Of a stretch of DNA of 64,000 nt, positions 61,837 through 64,000 are shown in pieces. Position 1 is the stretch's first letter. Every line of letters begins with the position of its first letter. Location of the stretch: assembly GCA_028023455.1 (NCBI GenBank), contig JAQFVV010001079.1, positions 1 through 64,000 of the forward strand. Reading direction: 5' to 3'. Source of the stretch: Epiperipatus broadwayi. Lineage: Eukaryota; Onychophora; Udeonychophora; Euonychophora; Peripatidae. The translations under genes and the position numbers were made by a program. The notes beneath the pieces are model-generated. The model saw only the letters and a list, made by a program, of their open reading frames with translations, was not told where the DNA came from and searched no databases.

Positions 61837-62110
61837 CATATATGTTAAAATGATTATGTATTATAAAAAATGAAATATCATTATTGGTTTATGACAATTC
61901 ATAGACATTAATTTTAAATTATTATAAAGCACATCTGTGTGCTTGTATTAGATATGTATAATGTAGACACATATATTAAAATTAACCATACATATGTTAA
62001 AATTAAATATGTATTATAAAAATTAATTTTTATTATTGGTTTATGACAATTCAATGAAATTAATTTCAAATTATTATATAGCACATCTGCATCCTTATAT
62101 GTAGGCATGT
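61837..62110. repeat. two-unit tandem duplication, about 153-bp period
   Basis: Both units contain TATGTATTATAAAAA, ATTATTGGTTTATGACAATT and AGCACATCTG in the same order, starting near 61837 and 61990. Substitutions and small indels show it is old. Confidence 0.7.
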
Positions 62111-62730
62111 TTTATGTAAACCTATTGAGATGTATGTAAATCCCAACGTAATAGCACATTTTTTTGTATTATTTTAATCAAAATCAAAATGCTGATTTTC
62201 TATTTATAGCTTACTTAGCAGATCTTAATTTAAATTTATTATTATTAACAAATTTATATTTCATTAAATTATTCCAGTGAATTTATTTAATCCTAGACTA
62301 GGTTTAAAACATTATGTTAGTATCATCTCTTGCTCACAGTAATAGTTACATAGCTCTTTGTCACTGAATTGAATTCATGTATATAGGTCAGTTAAATAGG
62401 TTGAGGGTTTATGTTTTCTGTTAGGGACATCCAAATTGGTGATAATTTCATTACTTCTCTAATGAAAAGAATGTATATATATATACTTCAACAAAAATCA
62501 ATAAATTAAAAAAAAAATTAACTGAGATAAAACACAGTTGCTGAAGCTTTAAATATAAAATTATAACAATAAAGCTGAGCGCTTTTGGGGGACTTAAGCC
62601 TCCATAATCATAGCTCAATACAAAACAAATACAAAATATAAACACTTATTCACAAGCAAAATGCGTATCTCAAATAAGATGTAAACTAACTCTAAATAAA
62701 TAAATAAAATACAATATAAATAAATAAATA

Positions 62731-63540
62731 TTATAAAGTCCATATTTTAGAAATATTAAAACAAGAATCCTTTCTATTAATAGCATTAGGATTACCAGCT
62801 ATAAAACAAGCTTCTTTACCCTTACGCTTTACGTCATTCTTCTCCGTACACACTAATTTTGCCTCTACTGGTTGACATAAGTGTCCAGCCTTATTTTCAT
62901 GTTCCACAAACACTGAATTTCCCAAAATTTAGTTTTAGTACGATGATATAAATATTTATGCTGTGACACTCTATTTAAAATATTGGTTTTAGTTTCACCA
63001 TAATAAATAGAACCACAATCTTTATGAGGACAAGAAACACTATAAACCACATGCTGAGTTAAGTTAGATTCAATTTTAAATTTTGAATTGTTAATCAATC
63101 TATTCGTATTTGGAGGTGAATGAAAAATTACTTGAAAATCTGGAGATAACTTATTAATTAACTGTTTTGCAATAGAATGAATAAATGGTAAAACTATACG
63201 AGGTTTTTCAATCTTGTCAGGTTTAAACTGCAAATTATGTAAAAAATTTTACAACTCTATTGTTAATAATTGAACATTTATGTCCAAGTTTGACTAAGTC
63301 CTCAATAAAACAAATAAGATTTTCTTTCCTATGTGCCTCAAATTTGCAAAGATGGTGGTTTCTATATAAAAATGAATTCAAAGATGCCAATTTGTGCACT
63401 TGGGGAGAGTATGAATGCAGATGAATTAAGCCCCTAACTTCAATAGGTTTCACAAACATACGGTAGTCCAAATGATCCTCTGTTCTATGCACAATAATAT
63501 CAACAATAATAATTTGAATTGGAATAAATGCATATCGCAT
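62731..63540 (-). pseudogene. Penelope-like element: RT C-terminus and GIY-YIG endonuclease, frameshifted
   Basis: Reading leftward from about 63540, the first part (to 63235) has IIIVDIIVHR, then YRMFVKP and SYSPQVHKLASLNSFLYRNH, the RT thumb region of Penelope-like elements (compare FLDV, YRKPT, SNHPxxHK). A frameshift near 63240 leads to 62865-63233 with VVYSVSCPHKDCGSIYYGET, the GIY-YIG core with its two Cys, followed by NRVSQHK. Another shift near 62900 leads to 62731-62925 (VEHENKAGH, KEACFIAG, AINRKDS). The RT catalytic part is missing, so the copy is 5'-truncated at about 63540. Confidence 0.85.
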
Positions 63541-64000
63541 ACAAAACAATTTATGTGTGAGCATGATATTGTTTGCATGAAAGAAGATAAGGGGAACAGG
63601 TTTGTTTTGATTAAAGAGGAGGAATTTGCGGATAAAATTTTTATGCAAATTGATAAATTAAAGTTCAAAAAGATTGAAAGATTTAATTGTAAGCTTAATA
63701 GTGAGAAATTTATTGCTAGTGTTTTATGTAAAGAAAAAGAGAAAGCATTAACAAAATTAGAGCATTTTAAAGTTTACCCGTCTGCATCATCCCTTCCTAA
63801 AATTTTTGCAAATGTTAAATTACATAAACGAGATAGGCCTTTATGTTTAATGATGGATTTTGGTAGTGTACATTATTTTGAAACTTCTGTTTTGATTAAT
63901 TGTTGGTTGATTGATGCTATAGGTTTTGGTTGTTTACAGTCAATTCATCATTTAAATTTATTGATGTTATTAAAGATGCTAAAATTAATTCTAATTTTAA
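63541..64000 (+). pseudogene. Penelope-like element: N-terminal RT part, continuing beyond window
   Basis: The + frame starting near 63541 reads KEDKGNRFVLI, the conserved K-x-D-K-G segment of Penelope-like RTs, then SLPKIFANVKLHKRDRPL, matching P-K-I-x-x-x-x-K-x-H-K-x-x-x-P-L-R-P. A frameshift near 63930 moves the next block (VNSSFKFIDVIKDAKINSNF) to another frame. The catalytic YxDD would lie beyond 64000. It begins 5'-truncated, directly against the oppositely oriented fragment. Confidence 0.8.

Larger units (their letters stand above)
60609..62730. other. AT-rich noncoding stretch
   Basis: Includes the TA-embedded repeat at 61314-61374 and a two-unit tandem duplication at 61837-62110. 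No LTR of the preceding gypsy element is recognised. The 64-codon minus-strand frames at 61914 and 62451 are chance. Confidence 0.6.

Overview
The window is very AT-rich and gene-poor, and it looks like repeat-laden intergenic DNA from a metazoan, most likely an invertebrate with a large genome. The basis is Penelope-like elements with GIY-YIG endonuclease domains, a hAT element, a Ty3/gypsy retrotransposon, a LINE tail, foldback elements, a hammerhead ribozyme, and many TA-type microsatellites. The species cannot be named from the sequence. I found no intact host gene, rRNA or tRNA. Almost every short open frame outside the mobile elements is what chance gives in AT-rich DNA.

Layout. 1-3619 is noncoding. 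3620-6628 looks like a solo long LTR placed in a TA tract. 6629-21967 is mostly noncoding, with a 70-bp near-perfect hairpin (9019), short tandem repeats (11011, 16861), and two foldback elements (12983, 21078). 21968-23215 is a non-autonomous hAT element with an 8-bp target duplication and a second TIR element nested in it. A well-formed hammerhead ribozyme fold sits at 23753-23811. 28630-29162 is a LINE-like 3' end. 29424-32077 is a probable diverged member of the long-LTR family, and about 1 kb of it (29640-30655) is almost free of A on the + strand, possibly an assembly artefact. 33252-35123 is a possible further member. 37671-38579 (-) is an unidentified decayed coding region. 42329-43058 is a large palindrome made of two outward-facing Penelope-like 3' fragments.

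The centrepiece is 44311-55533. It is one LTR retroelement with LTRs of about 3.6 kb, a 4-bp target duplication, TG...CA termini, a polypurine tract before the right LTR, and a 3.7-kb internal region. That region shows no pol domain; its only substantial open frames are Lys/Glu/Arg-rich and run antisense to the polypurine tract. The left LTR carries a 5'-truncated Penelope-like insertion with a 13-bp target duplication, and the right LTR preserves the empty site. Each LTR has five copies of the motif TCAC-N6-GTGA and ends in a perfect 9-bp hairpin.

56333-60608 is a decayed Ty3/gypsy element (gag, protease, RT, RNase H, integrase), broken by frameshifts and stops. At 62731-64000 two Penelope-like fragments abut head to head at about 63540, one continuing past the window.

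The region is best read as layered transposon insertions: old long-LTR elements, later Penelope-like and hAT insertions, and simple-repeat growth at TA tracts. All identifications come from reading motifs by eye; no database search was run.
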